Shown here: one piece after another, positions 1-8,091 of the stretch
Numbering within the stretch: position 1 is the stretch's first letter
How the letters are laid out: every line of letters begins with the position of its first letter
Assembly: GCF_002154225.1 (NCBI RefSeq)
Contig: NZ_MTSE01000010.1
Span: 116,663 to 180,662 of the forward strand
DNA: 64,000 nt
DNA from: Hymenobacter crusticola
GTDB lineage: Bacteria; Bacteroidota; Bacteroidia; Cytophagales; Hymenobacteraceae
Direction of reading: 5' to 3'
Position numbers and translations under genes: made by a program
The notes under the pieces: generated by a model
Databases searched by the model: none
The model's input: only the letters and a program-made list of their open reading frames with translations
Told to the model about the DNA's origin: nothing

Positions 1-871
1 GCAGATTGATCTTATTGATCTCCAGCGGCTTCGAGGCTTTCGGGTGAATAGCCTCCATCCCGACGTCCGCTAGCTGGTCGGCCACGTCGTAGTTGGTGAA
101 TCCTACGGGGAAGCAGTTCTCCACCCCAACCATAGTAGGGTCGGCGGTGCACAAGTGGTACTCTTTATGGATAATGGCTTCCTGCGGCTTCACCGCCACC
201 GCTATCTTGCTGAAGGTCACTTCCGAGTAACCGCGGTCGAACTCGCGCATGATACCTTCGGTACCCTTCGCGTAGCCCGTGGCAATGCAAATAGTTTCGG
301 CGAAATTAATCTTCTTGAACGCGTGCCGAATGCGCTGATCGATGGTGTACGACTTATGGTCGTGGAAACCGCTTAGGTCTACCAGCGTGGCGTTGATGCC
401 GCGATTCTGAAGGATGTTCACGGCATTGAAGGCCGAGTGCGTTTCGCCGATAGACGCCAGGATTTCGCGAGCGGCTTGCAAGATATTCTCGCTACTCACG
501 TAGCCCGAAGCGAGAATGTTGGTTAGGCTATTCAGATAAGTCTGCGCGTCCTGAATGCGTTGCTCAATAAAGGCATCGGCAGCGGCTATATCCAGGCCCA
601 GCGACTCGTATTTCTTGTTGAGTGCCTTCAGCTTCACGGCCACTTCCTTGAGTGACTGATGAAACTTCTTATGCTCGGTGATGCGGTGATACACACCTGG
701 TTCACCTGTTTTCTTGTTCTCCAGCAGCCAGTTGGTTACCCCCGCGTACGCCGACACGACGAAAATACGGTTGTAAAGCTCCGCGCCGGTTCGGTTATAC
801 AGGATGATGTTGTTCAGCACATCGCCGAACGCACTCATGGAGGTGCCACCGATTTTTTCTACTGTGAGCAT
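1..871 (-). CDS. Aspartate kinase, N-terminal 290 residues (3' end outside window)
   Basis: The reverse strand from an ATG at 871 reads without a stop to the window edge. It begins with the amino-acid-kinase motif VEKIGGTSMSAF (residues 4-15), followed by FVVSAYAGVTN (37-47) and a later ATGYAKGTEG / RGYSEVTFSKIAVAVK block typical of aspartate kinases. The visible end (VGFTNYDVADQLADVGMEAIHPKA) is the conserved stretch before the ACT regulatory domains. The enzyme phosphorylates L-aspartate, the first step to lysine, threonine and methionine. The VEKIGGTSMS variant resembles the Ask_Ect branch (the type found in ectoine clusters), but no ectoine genes are visible. A TAnnTTTG promoter element lies 28 bases upstream. 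Only the N-terminal part is present, so ACT domains cannot be assessed. Confidence 0.9.
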   Translation of the reverse strand, partial: MLTVEKIGGTSMSAFGDVLNNIILYNRTGAELYNRIFVVSAYAGVTNWLLENKKTGEPGVYHRITEHKKFHQSLKEVAVKLKALNKKYESLGLDIAAADAFIEQRIQDAQTYLNSLTNILASGYVSSENILQAAREILASIGETHSAFNAVNILQNRGINATLVDLSGFHDHKSYTIDQRIRHAFKKINFAETICIATGYAKGTEGIMREFDRGYSEVTFSKIAVAVKPQEAIIHKEYHLCTADPTMVGVENCFPVGFTNYDVADQLADVGMEAIHPKASKPLEINKINL

Positions 872-898
872 TGGCTTATTGCAAAATGAATGGGGCGG

Positions 899-906
899 CA
901 AAAGTA
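899..906 (-). promoter_or_regulatory. Bacteroidota -7 promoter element of the aspartate kinase
   Basis: The minus strand reads TACTTTTG, an exact match to the Bacteroidota -7 consensus TAnnTTTG, 27 bases before the ATG. No clear TTTG/TTG -33 element is seen at the usual distance. Confidence 0.5.
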
Positions 907-991
907 AGATATCTGACGTTAGCTATTTCAGCTAGCCCCTAGTTTCCGCTTTTGCGCCCTCGTACTAGTTGGCAATAGCCTTGCAAAAAGA

Positions 992-1026
992 AGCCGGTGG
1001 CCAGCTCCACACGCTGACCACCGGCT
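992..1026 (-). terminator. Rho-independent terminator of recR
   Basis: A 14-bp stem (AGCCGGTGGCCAGC with GCTGACCACCGGCT, one wobble) lies just past the recR stop. On the minus strand it is followed by a short T-run (CTTTTTGC). Confidence 0.7.
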
Positions 1027-1048
1027 CAAAGAACGAACGGCGCCTAGC

Positions 1049-1657
1049 TTACCGCACTTGCCGCTGCCGATCTACGATGCTACGACCAAGCGTAATTTCG
1101 TCGGCATATTCCAACTCTCCGCCCATCGGAATGCCGCGCGCAATGGTGCTGATGTGCACACCCTCAAAGTCGCGCAACTTGCGCGACAAGTAGAAAGCAG
1201 TGGTATCACCCTCCATGGTAGGGCTGATAGCGAGAATAACTTCCTTGATTTCTGAGTCCGGAATGCGGGCTAATAGGGAGTCAATAGTTAGATCCGACGG
1301 GCCAACTCCCTCGATGGGCGAAATAACGCCGCCGAGCACGTGGTACACGCCTTGGTACTGCGCCGTATTTTCGATGGCAATGACATCCCGAATATCCGAC
1401 ACCACGCAGACGGTGCTGTGGTCACGCAGCTTGTTGGCACAAATCGAGCACTCTTCAGCGTCGGAGATGCTGTGGCAAGTCTGACAATAGGTAATTTCGA
1501 AGCGCATCTTTGCTAGCGCTTCGGCTAGGGAAGCCGTGGTATCCGTCTCGGCCTTGAGTAGGTGCAAGGCCAACCGCAAGGCCGTTTTTTTTCCGATGCC
1601 TGGCAGCTTCGACAGCTCCCCAACGGCATTTTCAATCAGCTTGGAAGGAAACTCCAT
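1049..1657 (-). CDS. recR: Recombination mediator protein RecR
   Basis: A 202-residue protein of normal RecR length. It has an N-terminal helix-hairpin-helix (LSKLPGIGKKTALRLALHLL, residues 15-34), a four-cysteine zinc finger (C58, C61, C70, C73) and a Toprim domain beginning near residue 81 (VCVVSDIRD). RecR works with RecO and RecF to load RecA onto SSB-coated single-stranded DNA at gaps. The ATG at 1657 is the natural start because the conserved FPSKLIENAV segment follows directly. It is a single gene with its own terminator; clpS lies upstream in the same orientation, separated by a repeat-like spacer. Confidence 0.96.
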   Translation of the reverse strand: MEFPSKLIENAVGELSKLPGIGKKTALRLALHLLKAETDTTASLAEALAKMRFEITYCQTCHSISDAEECSICANKLRDHSTVCVVSDIRDVIAIENTAQYQGVYHVLGGVISPIEGVGPSDLTIDSLLARIPDSEIKEVILAISPTMEGDTTAFYLSRKLRDFEGVHISTIARGIPMGGELEYADEITLGRSIVDRQRQVR

Positions 1658-1689
1658 CTAGTTTAATCGTCAAATGGCTGGATAGTTAG

Positions 1690-1765
1690 TGGTTAAATGA
1701 CTGATGGTTCTAAAACCTAGGCCCGAACGACCAACCATTTAATCATTTAGCCATTTAACCATCTA
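1690..1765. repeat. AT-rich imperfect inverted/tandem repeat between recR and clpS
   Basis: The spacer holds repeated ttaaatg/taaatgg-like words on both strands: TTAAATGACTGATGGTT on the left and AACCATTTAATCATTTA plus GCCATTTAACCAT on the right, around a central AACCTAGGCCCG. It can fold imperfectly. It resembles a dispersed intergenic element more than a classic terminator, although it could end clpS transcription. Confidence 0.4.
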
Positions 1766-2044
1766 AAGTATGTCCGCCGAAATACCCCGGTCGTGGATGG
1801 CGGTACACATACCAGCTAGCTCATCGTAGGCGCCGTGCTTCACAGTGCACTGGCCTTTATAATGAATTAGCAGGGTGCACTGCTCCGCCTGCTCGGGCTC
1901 GTGGCCGCACACGTCAATAAGCGTTTTGATAACGTGTTCGAAAGTGTTCACGTCGTCATTGTACACGATCAGGTCGCGCACGTCGATAGTTTCTTCGAGT
2001 AACAGTACGTCCTCTTCGTAATCGATTTGCGGGTTCGTTTTCAT
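1763..2044 (-). CDS. clpS: ATP-dependent Clp protease adaptor ClpS
   Basis: A 93-residue protein from the ATG at 2044. It carries the ClpS core: LIVYNDDVNTFEHVIKTL, then HEPEQAEQCTLLIHYKGQC, with VKHGAYDELAGMCTAI near the end. ClpS delivers N-degron substrates to ClpA/ClpC with ClpP; the NDD motif and following helix form the substrate-binding pocket of the family. An in-frame upstream start at 2071 exists, but a TACTTTTG promoter element sits between it and 2044, so the downstream ATG is preferred. No clp ATPase gene is in the window. Confidence 0.93.
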   Translation of the reverse strand: MKTNPQIDYEEDVLLLEETIDVRDLIVYNDDVNTFEHVIKTLIDVCGHEPEQAEQCTLLIHYKGQCTVKHGAYDELAGMCTAIHDRGISADIL

Positions 2045-2048
2045 GACG

Positions 2049-2056
2049 CAAAAGTA
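2049..2056 (-). promoter_or_regulatory. Promoter -7 element immediately before clpS
   Basis: TACTTTTG on the minus strand matches TAnnTTTG and ends only four bases before the clpS ATG, predicting a near-leaderless mRNA. A CTTTTG word about 16 bases further upstream could be the -33 element. Confidence 0.55.
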
Positions 2057-2249
2057 CGGTATATCAGGCACAAAAGGTAGGTCCGACTAGGTATTGCGGT
2101 CATATATAACCCCATTGGCGGCCAAATCGTTTCGTGAAAACAGAGGTAGTTTTCGTCTGTTACGCCAGCCGATGCACTAGCTTGCAAAATCTTTTGCCAG
2201 CTCATCTCTCTCTTCGTTTCTCTCCTAGCTAGCTTTCCGCGTTTGTTCT

Positions 2250-2807
2250 ATGCCCGTTCCTTCCAGTGAGTTCAAGAAAGCCCTTAAACATCTCTCCGAC
2301 AAAGAGAAAGAAGCGTTGCTATTGCGTGCCGTGCGCCGCGACGCCGAGTTGTACGAGACCCTAGCTTTCGAGCTGCTGCCCGAAGTGACGGTGGAGCAGG
2401 TATTTGCCGAAACCTCTGACCGCATCCATGAGCTATTCAACGTAGCCGTGACGGGCCGCCTGCTCAACCGTAGCCTCACCAAAGCCCTGAGCAAAGCCAC
2501 TAAGGAAACTGCCCGCGCCCGTCGCATCACCAAAGATAAGCGCCTAGAAGTTGACCTGAACCTGTATACGTTGCGGCTGATCTTCGATAACTATACCGGC
2601 CAATTCGACTCGCCCTACAATGGTTTTTACGTGGGCACCGCCCGCCTGACCACCCGCACCGCGCAGTTGGTCCTGACGAACCTACACGAGGACCTCTGGC
2701 TGGAATACAAGCCCGAGCTAGACGATTTTCTCACCCAGCTGCATAACCGCAGCAAGAGTCGTAACCTGCGGTTTGAGCTGCCGCGGGAGCTAGCTATTCC
2801 TTTATGA
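2250..2807 (+). CDS. Conserved hypothetical protein (185 aa)
   Basis: I do not recognise the family. The protein is soluble, with no signal peptide or membrane segment. It has an N-terminal helical, charged region (EFKKALKHLSDKEKEALLLRAVRRD), a central basic helix (residues about 75-100, ALSKATKETARARRITKDK) and a C-terminal half rich in aromatic residues (YTLRLIFDNYTGQFDSPYNGFYVGTARL). The composition suggests a small helical cytoplasmic protein. It stands alone between clpS (divergent) and a lipoprotein gene. Codon use matches its neighbours, and the gene is very likely real given its length and intact frame. Confidence 0.75.
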   Translation: MPVPSSEFKKALKHLSDKEKEALLLRAVRRDAELYETLAFELLPEVTVEQVFAETSDRIHELFNVAVTGRLLNRSLTKALSKATKETARARRITKDKRLEVDLNLYTLRLIFDNYTGQFDSPYNGFYVGTARLTTRTAQLVLTNLHEDLWLEYKPELDDFLTQLHNRSKSRNLRFELPRELAIPL

Positions 2808-2987
2808 CTTCCGATGGTGAACCCACTTCATCAACCTCCAAAAGAAAGCACATAACAAAACAACTAAATATTTATATTTAACTTATTATATAGTAAGTAA
2901 TTTATAAACAACCAGGCAGTAGGTATGCCCTTTGTGAGGAAACTGTCGGAGCCTATTCCAACTTTATCCTTCCAACTTATCTGCTTT

Positions 2988-3707
2988 ATGCCGAAAAATT
3001 TTACCTGCTTCGTGGCCGGTGCAACTCTATTAGCCGCAACAGGCTGTGCTGGTAGCTACCATGCCATTCAGCCCGACCGTATCAGTACTTACCAATCAAA
3101 CAGCCGCTCCAACGAACCCCTGGAGTTTAGCTACCAATATAGCGCTCTTCAGCAGCACGGTGGCAATAAGAAGTACACTAAGAAAGAGCACAAACGAGGC
3201 TACCAAGTAGTAGCGATACGTTTAAAGAACAATACTAGCACTGACCTAGATTTCTCCCGTGACCTGGAGCTCTCCTTTGGGGACCGTCCCATTATGCCGG
3301 TTCCGCCCGTACAAGCTGCGCACGATTTAAAGCAGGGCGTGGCCATTTACGCGCTATATACTCTCCTCAATTTCAACGTCGGGGGCACTACCACAACCAA
3401 TCAGTATACCGGGCAAACGACTACAACCGGCGGCACTTTCTTACCCACCGGGCCATTTATCGCAGCTGGCAACATGATCGGGGCTGGCACAGCTAATGCA
3501 AACTTGCGCAGAGAGTTTGTGCGCTACGATATGGCTAATAAGGTTATCCACCCGGGCGAAACGGTTTATGGCATCATTAGCCTGCGCGAGACGAACGTGG
3601 CTCCGCTACGTTTATCGTTGCGTAATAACAGCGTTACCATTCAGCCTAATCAAGCGGCACCTAGCTCAATGCCGGCCCAATCTCTGCCAAATGGCGGAGG
3701 CTATTAG
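2988..3707 (+). CDS. Predicted lipoprotein of unknown function
   Basis: From the ATG at 2988 the protein has a lipoprotein signal peptide (FVAGATLLAATGC, Cys about residue 20). The longer frame beginning at 2925 would bury this signal, so the inner ATG is chosen. The mature part is about 220 residues with a threonine/glycine-rich hydrophobic stretch (GGTTTTNQYTGQTTTTGG) followed by GPFIAAGNMIGAG, which may pack against a membrane. The C-terminus is a beta-rich segment (GETVYGIISLRE, APLRLSLRN). No enzymatic motif is seen. The upstream 180 bases are strongly AT-rich, as expected of a promoter. It converges on the yceI-like gene across a long shared terminator. Confidence 0.75.
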   Translation: MPKNFTCFVAGATLLAATGCAGSYHAIQPDRISTYQSNSRSNEPLEFSYQYSALQQHGGNKKYTKKEHKRGYQVVAIRLKNNTSTDLDFSRDLELSFGDRPIMPVPPVQAAHDLKQGVAIYALYTLLNFNVGGTTTTNQYTGQTTTTGGTFLPTGPFIAAGNMIGAGTANANLRREFVRYDMANKVIHPGETVYGIISLRETNVAPLRLSLRNNSVTIQPNQAAPSSMPAQSLPNGGGY

Positions 3708-3717
3708 GTACTTCTAG

Positions 3718-3784
3718 TAGCACCAGCTAGTCAACAAAAAAGCCCGCTACAACAGCGGGCTTTTTTGTTGACTAGCTGGTGCTA
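3718..3784. terminator. Bidirectional terminator, 31-bp perfect inverted repeat
   Basis: Arms 3718-3748 and 3754-3784 are perfectly complementary around a 5-base loop (ACAAC). The core is AGCCCGCT/AGCGGGCT flanked by A6 and T6 tracts, so it works as an intrinsic terminator in both directions between the convergent lipoprotein and YceI genes. The stem continues 13 bp past the T-tract, which a terminator does not need. Confidence 0.9.
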
Positions 3785-3795
3785 GCTTTACGAGC

Positions 3796-4446
3796 TTACT
3801 TCTTGGCAATTACGTTGAAGCTCAGCGTAAAGTCATCATAGATAGCTTTGTCGCCGATGCCTTCAAAGAACGACTTCGAGCCGTACTTGATATCGTACTT
3901 CGTGCGGTTTACAGTAGCAACGCCTGAAGCAGCAGCTACTCCGTTTTTCACGCCAGCTTTCGCGGGGAAAGTCACCGAGTTAGTGATGCCCTTGATGGTC
4001 AGGTCGCCGGTGATGTTTACGTTGTTTGCATCGGCAGCAGCCCCTTTAATAGGCGTTACGCTCTTAATTTTGAACGTAGCCGTTGGGTTTTTAGCGGTGC
4101 TGAAGAAGTCATCGGAGTTGATGTGGCCCATGAACTTAGCATTGTTCTCGGCATCGGTGATGTCGGTAGCCTTCAGCGTCTTCATGTCAACGGTCACAGT
4201 GCCGCCTACAATTTGGTTGCCACGCACCAGGATTTCACCACCCGTGAAATCAGCAGTGCCATTGTGACCGTGCGTTACAGCTTTGCCTTCCCAACCTAGC
4301 TTGCTGAGTTGAGGCTGTACTTTATAAGCTGCGTCGGCAGGCTTGGCGGTGCTAGCGGTAGCTTTATTAGCAACAGGGTTGCCAGCGAAAGCCGGAGCGG
4401 TAAACAGGCTAGCTACAACCAAAGCGGACAGAGCAATTTTTTTCAT
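3796..4446 (-). CDS. YceI-family periplasmic protein
   Basis: A 216-residue protein with a clear Sec signal peptide (MKKIALSALVVASLFTAPAFA). The YceI lipocalin-like beta-barrel domain covers about residues 40-214. Family hallmarks seen are VTHGHNGTADFTGGEI, the MGHINSDDFFSTAKNPTATF block, and GDLTIKGITNSVTFPA. YceI proteins bind isoprenoid or other amphipathic ligands in the periplasm; the ligand here is unknown. The gene lies downstream of a MarR regulator in the same orientation with a 33-base gap, so the two may be co-transcribed and the regulator may control both. Confidence 0.9.
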   Translation of the reverse strand: MKKIALSALVVASLFTAPAFAGNPVANKATASTAKPADAAYKVQPQLSKLGWEGKAVTHGHNGTADFTGGEILVRGNQIVGGTVTVDMKTLKATDITDAENNAKFMGHINSDDFFSTAKNPTATFKIKSVTPIKGAAADANNVNITGDLTIKGITNSVTFPAKAGVKNGVAAASGVATVNRTKYDIKYGSKSFFEGIGDKAIYDDFTLSFNVIAKK

Positions 4447-4479
4447 GATTGAAAAGGGAAAGAGAAAGACTGAGAGCCG

Positions 4480-4929
4480 TCAGTCGCGGATTTTATCAAG
4501 TAATCTATTGAGTTCGGTAGCTTCTTCCTGACTGAGATTTTGCAAGCCCGTCCGCTCGATAGCCCCTTCTTGGTCAATGCGTTGCAGCAAACCTAGGCCT
4601 GCCTCCGTGATACAGATGTCCACGGCCCGCCGGTTATTCGGGCAAACTGTACGCGTCACCAAATGCTTCGCTTCCAGCTTATCGACGATGCGAGAAGCAT
4701 TACTGGTTTTATCCAGCATGCGCTCAATGAGCAGGTTCACCGTTGCGGGCTTCGGATGCTGCCCCCGCAAAATGCGCAGGATGTTGTACTGCGGGCCGGT
4801 AACCCCATACTCCCGAAAGGACGCGGCCTGCCGCAAGCCTAACCAACCAGCGGTGTACATCAGGTTGATGTAGCTTTTCTGGTAGTCGTCTTTGAACACA
4901 GGCTGTTTGATTTCGTCTTCGATTTTCAT
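4480..4929 (-). CDS. MarR-family transcriptional regulator
   Basis: From the ATG at 4929 the protein is 149 residues. It has the MarR winged helix: YGVTGPQYNILRILRG, then PATVNLLIERMLDKTSNASRIVDKLEAKHLVTR as the recognition-helix region, and the wing VCPNNRRAVDICITEAG. Longer upstream starts run through the promoter and are not used. MarR proteins usually repress neighbouring genes and respond to small phenolic or oxidant ligands. The gene lies directly upstream of the YceI gene. Its promoter overlaps a short palindrome, so autoregulation is plausible. Confidence 0.9.
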   Translation of the reverse strand: MKIEDEIKQPVFKDDYQKSYINLMYTAGWLGLRQAASFREYGVTGPQYNILRILRGQHPKPATVNLLIERMLDKTSNASRIVDKLEAKHLVTRTVCPNNRRAVDICITEAGLGLLQRIDQEGAIERTGLQNLSQEEATELNRLLDKIRD

Positions 4930-4948
4930 GAGCGGCTGGAAAACATTG

Positions 4949-4980
4949 CAAATATATGTACATACATTATATGTTGCAAC
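4949..4980 (-). promoter_or_regulatory. Complete Bacteroidota promoter with palindromic operator-like site (marR)
   Basis: On the minus strand GTTG, 20 bases, then TATATTTG: a good TTG/TAnnTTTG pair ending 19 bases before the marR ATG. The spacer holds the palindrome ATGTACAT (4956-4963) within a larger AT-rich near-palindrome, a plausible MarR binding site. Confidence 0.6.
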
Positions 4981-5139
4981 ACTATTCGAGAAAAATTTAC
5001 GATTTGCTATAAGCTCTCTAGCCTTCTGGACGGGCGAGGCTAGCGAAGAGCCAAATTCTTGTATCAAACAAAAAATTCATTTCACCTAGCTATTCTCAAT
5101 GGCTAGGTGCTATAAGCTAGCGTGATTGCTGGTGAGCAC

Positions 5140-6162
5140 CTAAATCAACGGTGTAAGCGCCGCAGTTAGTAGCCCCTTTTCCTCCTGTACTAAGCCGAAC
5201 GGTTCATCCTGTACAACCAGGAACCCATCTAGGTCGCACACCTGCGCGAGGCTGCTAACTTGTAGCGCCGACCAGATACCTAGCGTGGTTTCCACCATGC
5301 AACCAATCATCGTCTGGAGACCATGCGCTTGGGTTTGGCGCAGCAAATGGATGCCATTCTGGTAGCCACCAGCCTTCATTAGTTTCATATTCACGCCGTG
5401 AAACTGCTGAGCTATGTCGGCAAAGTCAGCGGTATCCGTTACCGACTCGTCGGCGAATACCGGATACGGGCTCAGCGGCCGCAAATAACGGTAGTGGTCG
5501 GCGCAAGCGGCCGGCAAAGGCTGCTCCAGTAGGCGCACTCGCAAGCCTGGCAGCGTCTTGATCTGCTCCAAAAACTGCAACAAGCTATCAGCGTCGGCCC
5601 ACGCCTCATTGCCATCAATAATAAGTAGCCGATTTGGTAGCGCGCGGGTTATTTCGCGTAGCAGATCGTAACCACTTTCCTGGTTTACCTTAATCTTTAG
5701 CAGCTCAAAACGCCCCATCTGCTGCCCCTGCACAAAAGCAGCTACCACACCGGGCTCCATGATAGGCAGCGTAAATGCCGTTGGTACCGCGGCGGCTGGC
5801 ACCGCCAGGCCAAGCACGTGCGCTACCGGCTGCCCCGTTTGGCTGGCCAGCAGATGCACATACGCCGATTCAAGCCCAAACCGCAGAGCGTGAGCGGGGG
5901 CTTGTGCATCAAGCAGGCTACTTAGCTCAGCCAACGAACCGACCTTATCGAGCCCCTTGGTTAGCAGCTGTTCAAATTCGACCTGCAAACCGGTCGGTGT
6001 TTCGCCGTAGCGGATATTTGGGGCTACCTCCCCCCACCCGATAGCACCGCCCGCAGAACTTACGCGCACCAGCAGGTTGGTTTTGGAAGTAGAAGCGCTC
6101 CGGGATATTTTCCAAATGTAGCGCAAGGGCAATTCACGCGTTTCGAGCGTCCAGGTGAGCAT
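5140..6162 (-). CDS. Dipeptide epimerase (enolase superfamily)
   Basis: A 340-residue protein from the ATG at 6162. It has the N-terminal capping domain and a C-terminal barrel with muconate-lactonizing-type residues: the KIK pair (about K156/K158), metal-ligand IDGNEAW (about D183), LLEQP, FADES, and the opposite-side lysine in NMKLMKAGG. This matches L-Ala-D/L-Glu epimerases, which act on murein-derived dipeptides. The terminal QDEPFGL block also fits. The 12-residue upstream extension is His-rich and unconserved in appearance, so the inner start is chosen. Substrate specificity cannot be fixed by eye; other dipeptides are possible. Confidence 0.88.
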   Translation of the reverse strand: MLTWTLETRELPLRYIWKISRSASTSKTNLLVRVSSAGGAIGWGEVAPNIRYGETPTGLQVEFEQLLTKGLDKVGSLAELSSLLDAQAPAHALRFGLESAYVHLLASQTGQPVAHVLGLAVPAAAVPTAFTLPIMEPGVVAAFVQGQQMGRFELLKIKVNQESGYDLLREITRALPNRLLIIDGNEAWADADSLLQFLEQIKTLPGLRVRLLEQPLPAACADHYRYLRPLSPYPVFADESVTDTADFADIAQQFHGVNMKLMKAGGYQNGIHLLRQTQAHGLQTMIGCMVETTLGIWSALQVSSLAQVCDLDGFLVVQDEPFGLVQEEKGLLTAALTPLI

Positions 6163-6766
6163 GGTAGGCCAATGATGATGGGCAGAAAAAAGAAGCAAGT
6201 GTTTGCGCCTGCAAATTGGGCATTTATGGCAGATTCAACATGCCCGAGCCTGTGTTAAAGATAACTGAATAGTACAAATAGCATCATTCAGTAATGCAAC
6301 TCGCCAACGAAAATCTTCCTTTCAGTTCCTAGCTGCTATCTGTCAGCTACTAACGACTAGCAGAGCCTAGCAGGTTACCCTACGTCTTTCCGCTTTTTGA
6401 GCAGCTAGGTCGTTACTCAATTACCGGATAACATGCTACATAGCGGCCGGCACCTTTAGCAAATAGGCAATTCCACAAAGTTTTCTTGGCTCATCCGTAG
6501 CGCACCTAAGGCGGCGTAAGGTGTGCGGGCCTAGCTTTTTAGCGTACGAGCAAGCTCAACAGGGAATGGTTTTTATTGTTCGAGAAAAATAATTACTGAA
6601 TTACTCAATGCGTAAATTATTAACATTCAAATAAATAAATATATTACTTATTTTTAACTAGAGAAAATACCATACTATTTACTGTAATCGTCATCTTTTC
6701 CAGGCCCACTATCGTATTATCCTTATATGACCTTCCTCTGCCTCTCCCGTCTTTTTTCTCGAGTCC
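6163..6766. other. Intergenic region, 604 bases, no gene seen
   Basis: Separates the divergent epimerase and PA14 genes. The left part is mixed-composition without a convincing frame. The right third (about 6580-6690) is very AT-rich and probably carries the promoter of the PA14 gene, but I could not identify an exact TAnnTTTG element. Confidence 0.5.
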
Positions 6767-7924
6767 ATGAAAGCTTTTTCCACCCGTTCTCTTCTGTTCA
6801 AACTCACCGTTTTTATAAGTAGCTGTTCGTTTTTTGCCTTCCGCACCCACCCTGCGCAGGCGCAAGAAACAAACGATGCCGTTGGCCTTCGTGCGGACTA
6901 TTACAAAGGTTATTTCTACGACGACCTAGTATTCTTTCAGACTCATACACCTGCTATCACCGACCGCATTATTGACAATTTACAATTCGAAGAAGCGGAA
7001 AACGACAACTTTACCATTGGTCCCGTAGCAACTTACTATGCGCCCAACAGACCCGATGAGTTTAGTGCTCGCTTTCGGGGTAAACTGTACATCACAACGC
7101 CTGGCACGTACACATTCTACCTCGGTTCGGACGATGGCGCTTCCCTGTGGTTCGATAACGACTCGAAACCAGTAGCCAGCAACCTAGGCGACAAAACCAG
7201 CTACCGAGAAGTAACGGCTACGAAAGTACTTAGTGCTGGCTTGCATGATGTCGTGGTGTATTATGGAGAGCACGGCGGCAGTCAGGGACTAGTACTAGAA
7301 TACGCTAATAAGGATAATAACCTAGTGCGACAAGTTGTGCCCAACGGGGTATTTTACCCGGTCGTTGGCGCTTTTACCACACCCGTGTTAACTGATTTTG
7401 CCGTAGCCGCGCGCTATCAGTCGGTTACGCTGGACTGGCACACGCAGACTGAGCGCAATAGCCGGCGCTTTGTCGTGGAACGGTCAGTAGACGGAAAAAA
7501 CTTTCAGGAACTGCTCTATCAAGCTGGTGCTGGCACCAGCGCCGACCCACACGTCTACCAAGCCAAAGACCCCGAAGCGCCCGTCGGCCTAGTTTACTAC
7601 CGACTCCGGCAAGAACTTGCCAACGACAAGCGTGTGTATTCTCCTATCAAAGCTGTTACCATCGAGCAGGTACCACCAGCTAGCTTTACGGTGTACCCCA
7701 ACCCGAACGCCGGCAAGTTCTACCTACAGCTCCAGCAATATGTAGCTCAGTCAGCTACGCTAGAGTTACTTGATATGAGCGGCCGGCAACAATTTCAGCA
7801 GGAATTGCTAGCTAACAACGGGGAAGCTTACCACGTGACGCCGCAGGTAGCAACCGGCATGTACATCCTACGGGTGAAAACCAGTACTGGTACCTTGACG
7901 CAAAAAGTGGTTGTTGCTAAGTAA
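6767..7924 (+). CDS. PA14-domain protein with T9SS C-terminal sorting domain
   Basis: A 385-residue secreted protein. A signal peptide (FKLTVFISSCSFFAFRTHPAQAQ) is followed by a PA14 domain from about residue 40 (GLRADYYKGYFYDDL; KLYITTPGTYTFYLGSDDGASLWFD split over the central strands), a fibronectin-like segment (residues about 215-300, VDGKNFQELL), and a type A T9SS sorting domain beginning YPNPNAGKFYLQL and ending GMYILRVKTSTGTLTQKVVVAK. PA14 domains typically bind carbohydrate; the sorting domain directs export across the outer membrane and surface attachment. A terminator follows 50 bases downstream. The carbohydrate target is unknown. Confidence 0.88.
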   Translation: MKAFSTRSLLFKLTVFISSCSFFAFRTHPAQAQETNDAVGLRADYYKGYFYDDLVFFQTHTPAITDRIIDNLQFEEAENDNFTIGPVATYYAPNRPDEFSARFRGKLYITTPGTYTFYLGSDDGASLWFDNDSKPVASNLGDKTSYREVTATKVLSAGLHDVVVYYGEHGGSQGLVLEYANKDNNLVRQVVPNGVFYPVVGAFTTPVLTDFAVAARYQSVTLDWHTQTERNSRRFVVERSVDGKNFQELLYQAGAGTSADPHVYQAKDPEAPVGLVYYRLRQELANDKRVYSPIKAVTIEQVPPASFTVYPNPNAGKFYLQLQQYVAQSATLELLDMSGRQQFQQELLANNGEAYHVTPQVATGMYILRVKTSTGTLTQKVVVAK

Positions 7925-7973
7925 CGCTTGTGCTTCGCAGCGCAGCTGGCCATAGGCTAGGCTCCCTTCGCAG

Positions 7974-7997
7974 AAAGGCCACTTTGTGGCCTTTTTT
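7974..7997 (+). terminator. Intrinsic terminator after the PA14 gene
   Basis: Stem AAAGGCCAC / GTGGCCTTT with a 3-base loop, followed by a T-tract. Confidence 0.85.
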
Positions 7998-8048
7998 CGT
8001 TGAGGCGCTTGCCTAGGAAAGAGGCACCTGCTTACAAGCGCAAAAACT

Positions 8049-8056
8049 TATCTTTG
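8049..8056 (+). promoter_or_regulatory. Promoter -7 element of the DAACS symporter
   Basis: TATCTTTG matches TAnnTTTG, 35 bases before the ATG at 8092. No obvious -33 element is seen. Confidence 0.5.
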
Positions 8057-8091
8057 CTGAGTTTCCGCCGATTCACCCCTGACTTTCCTGC

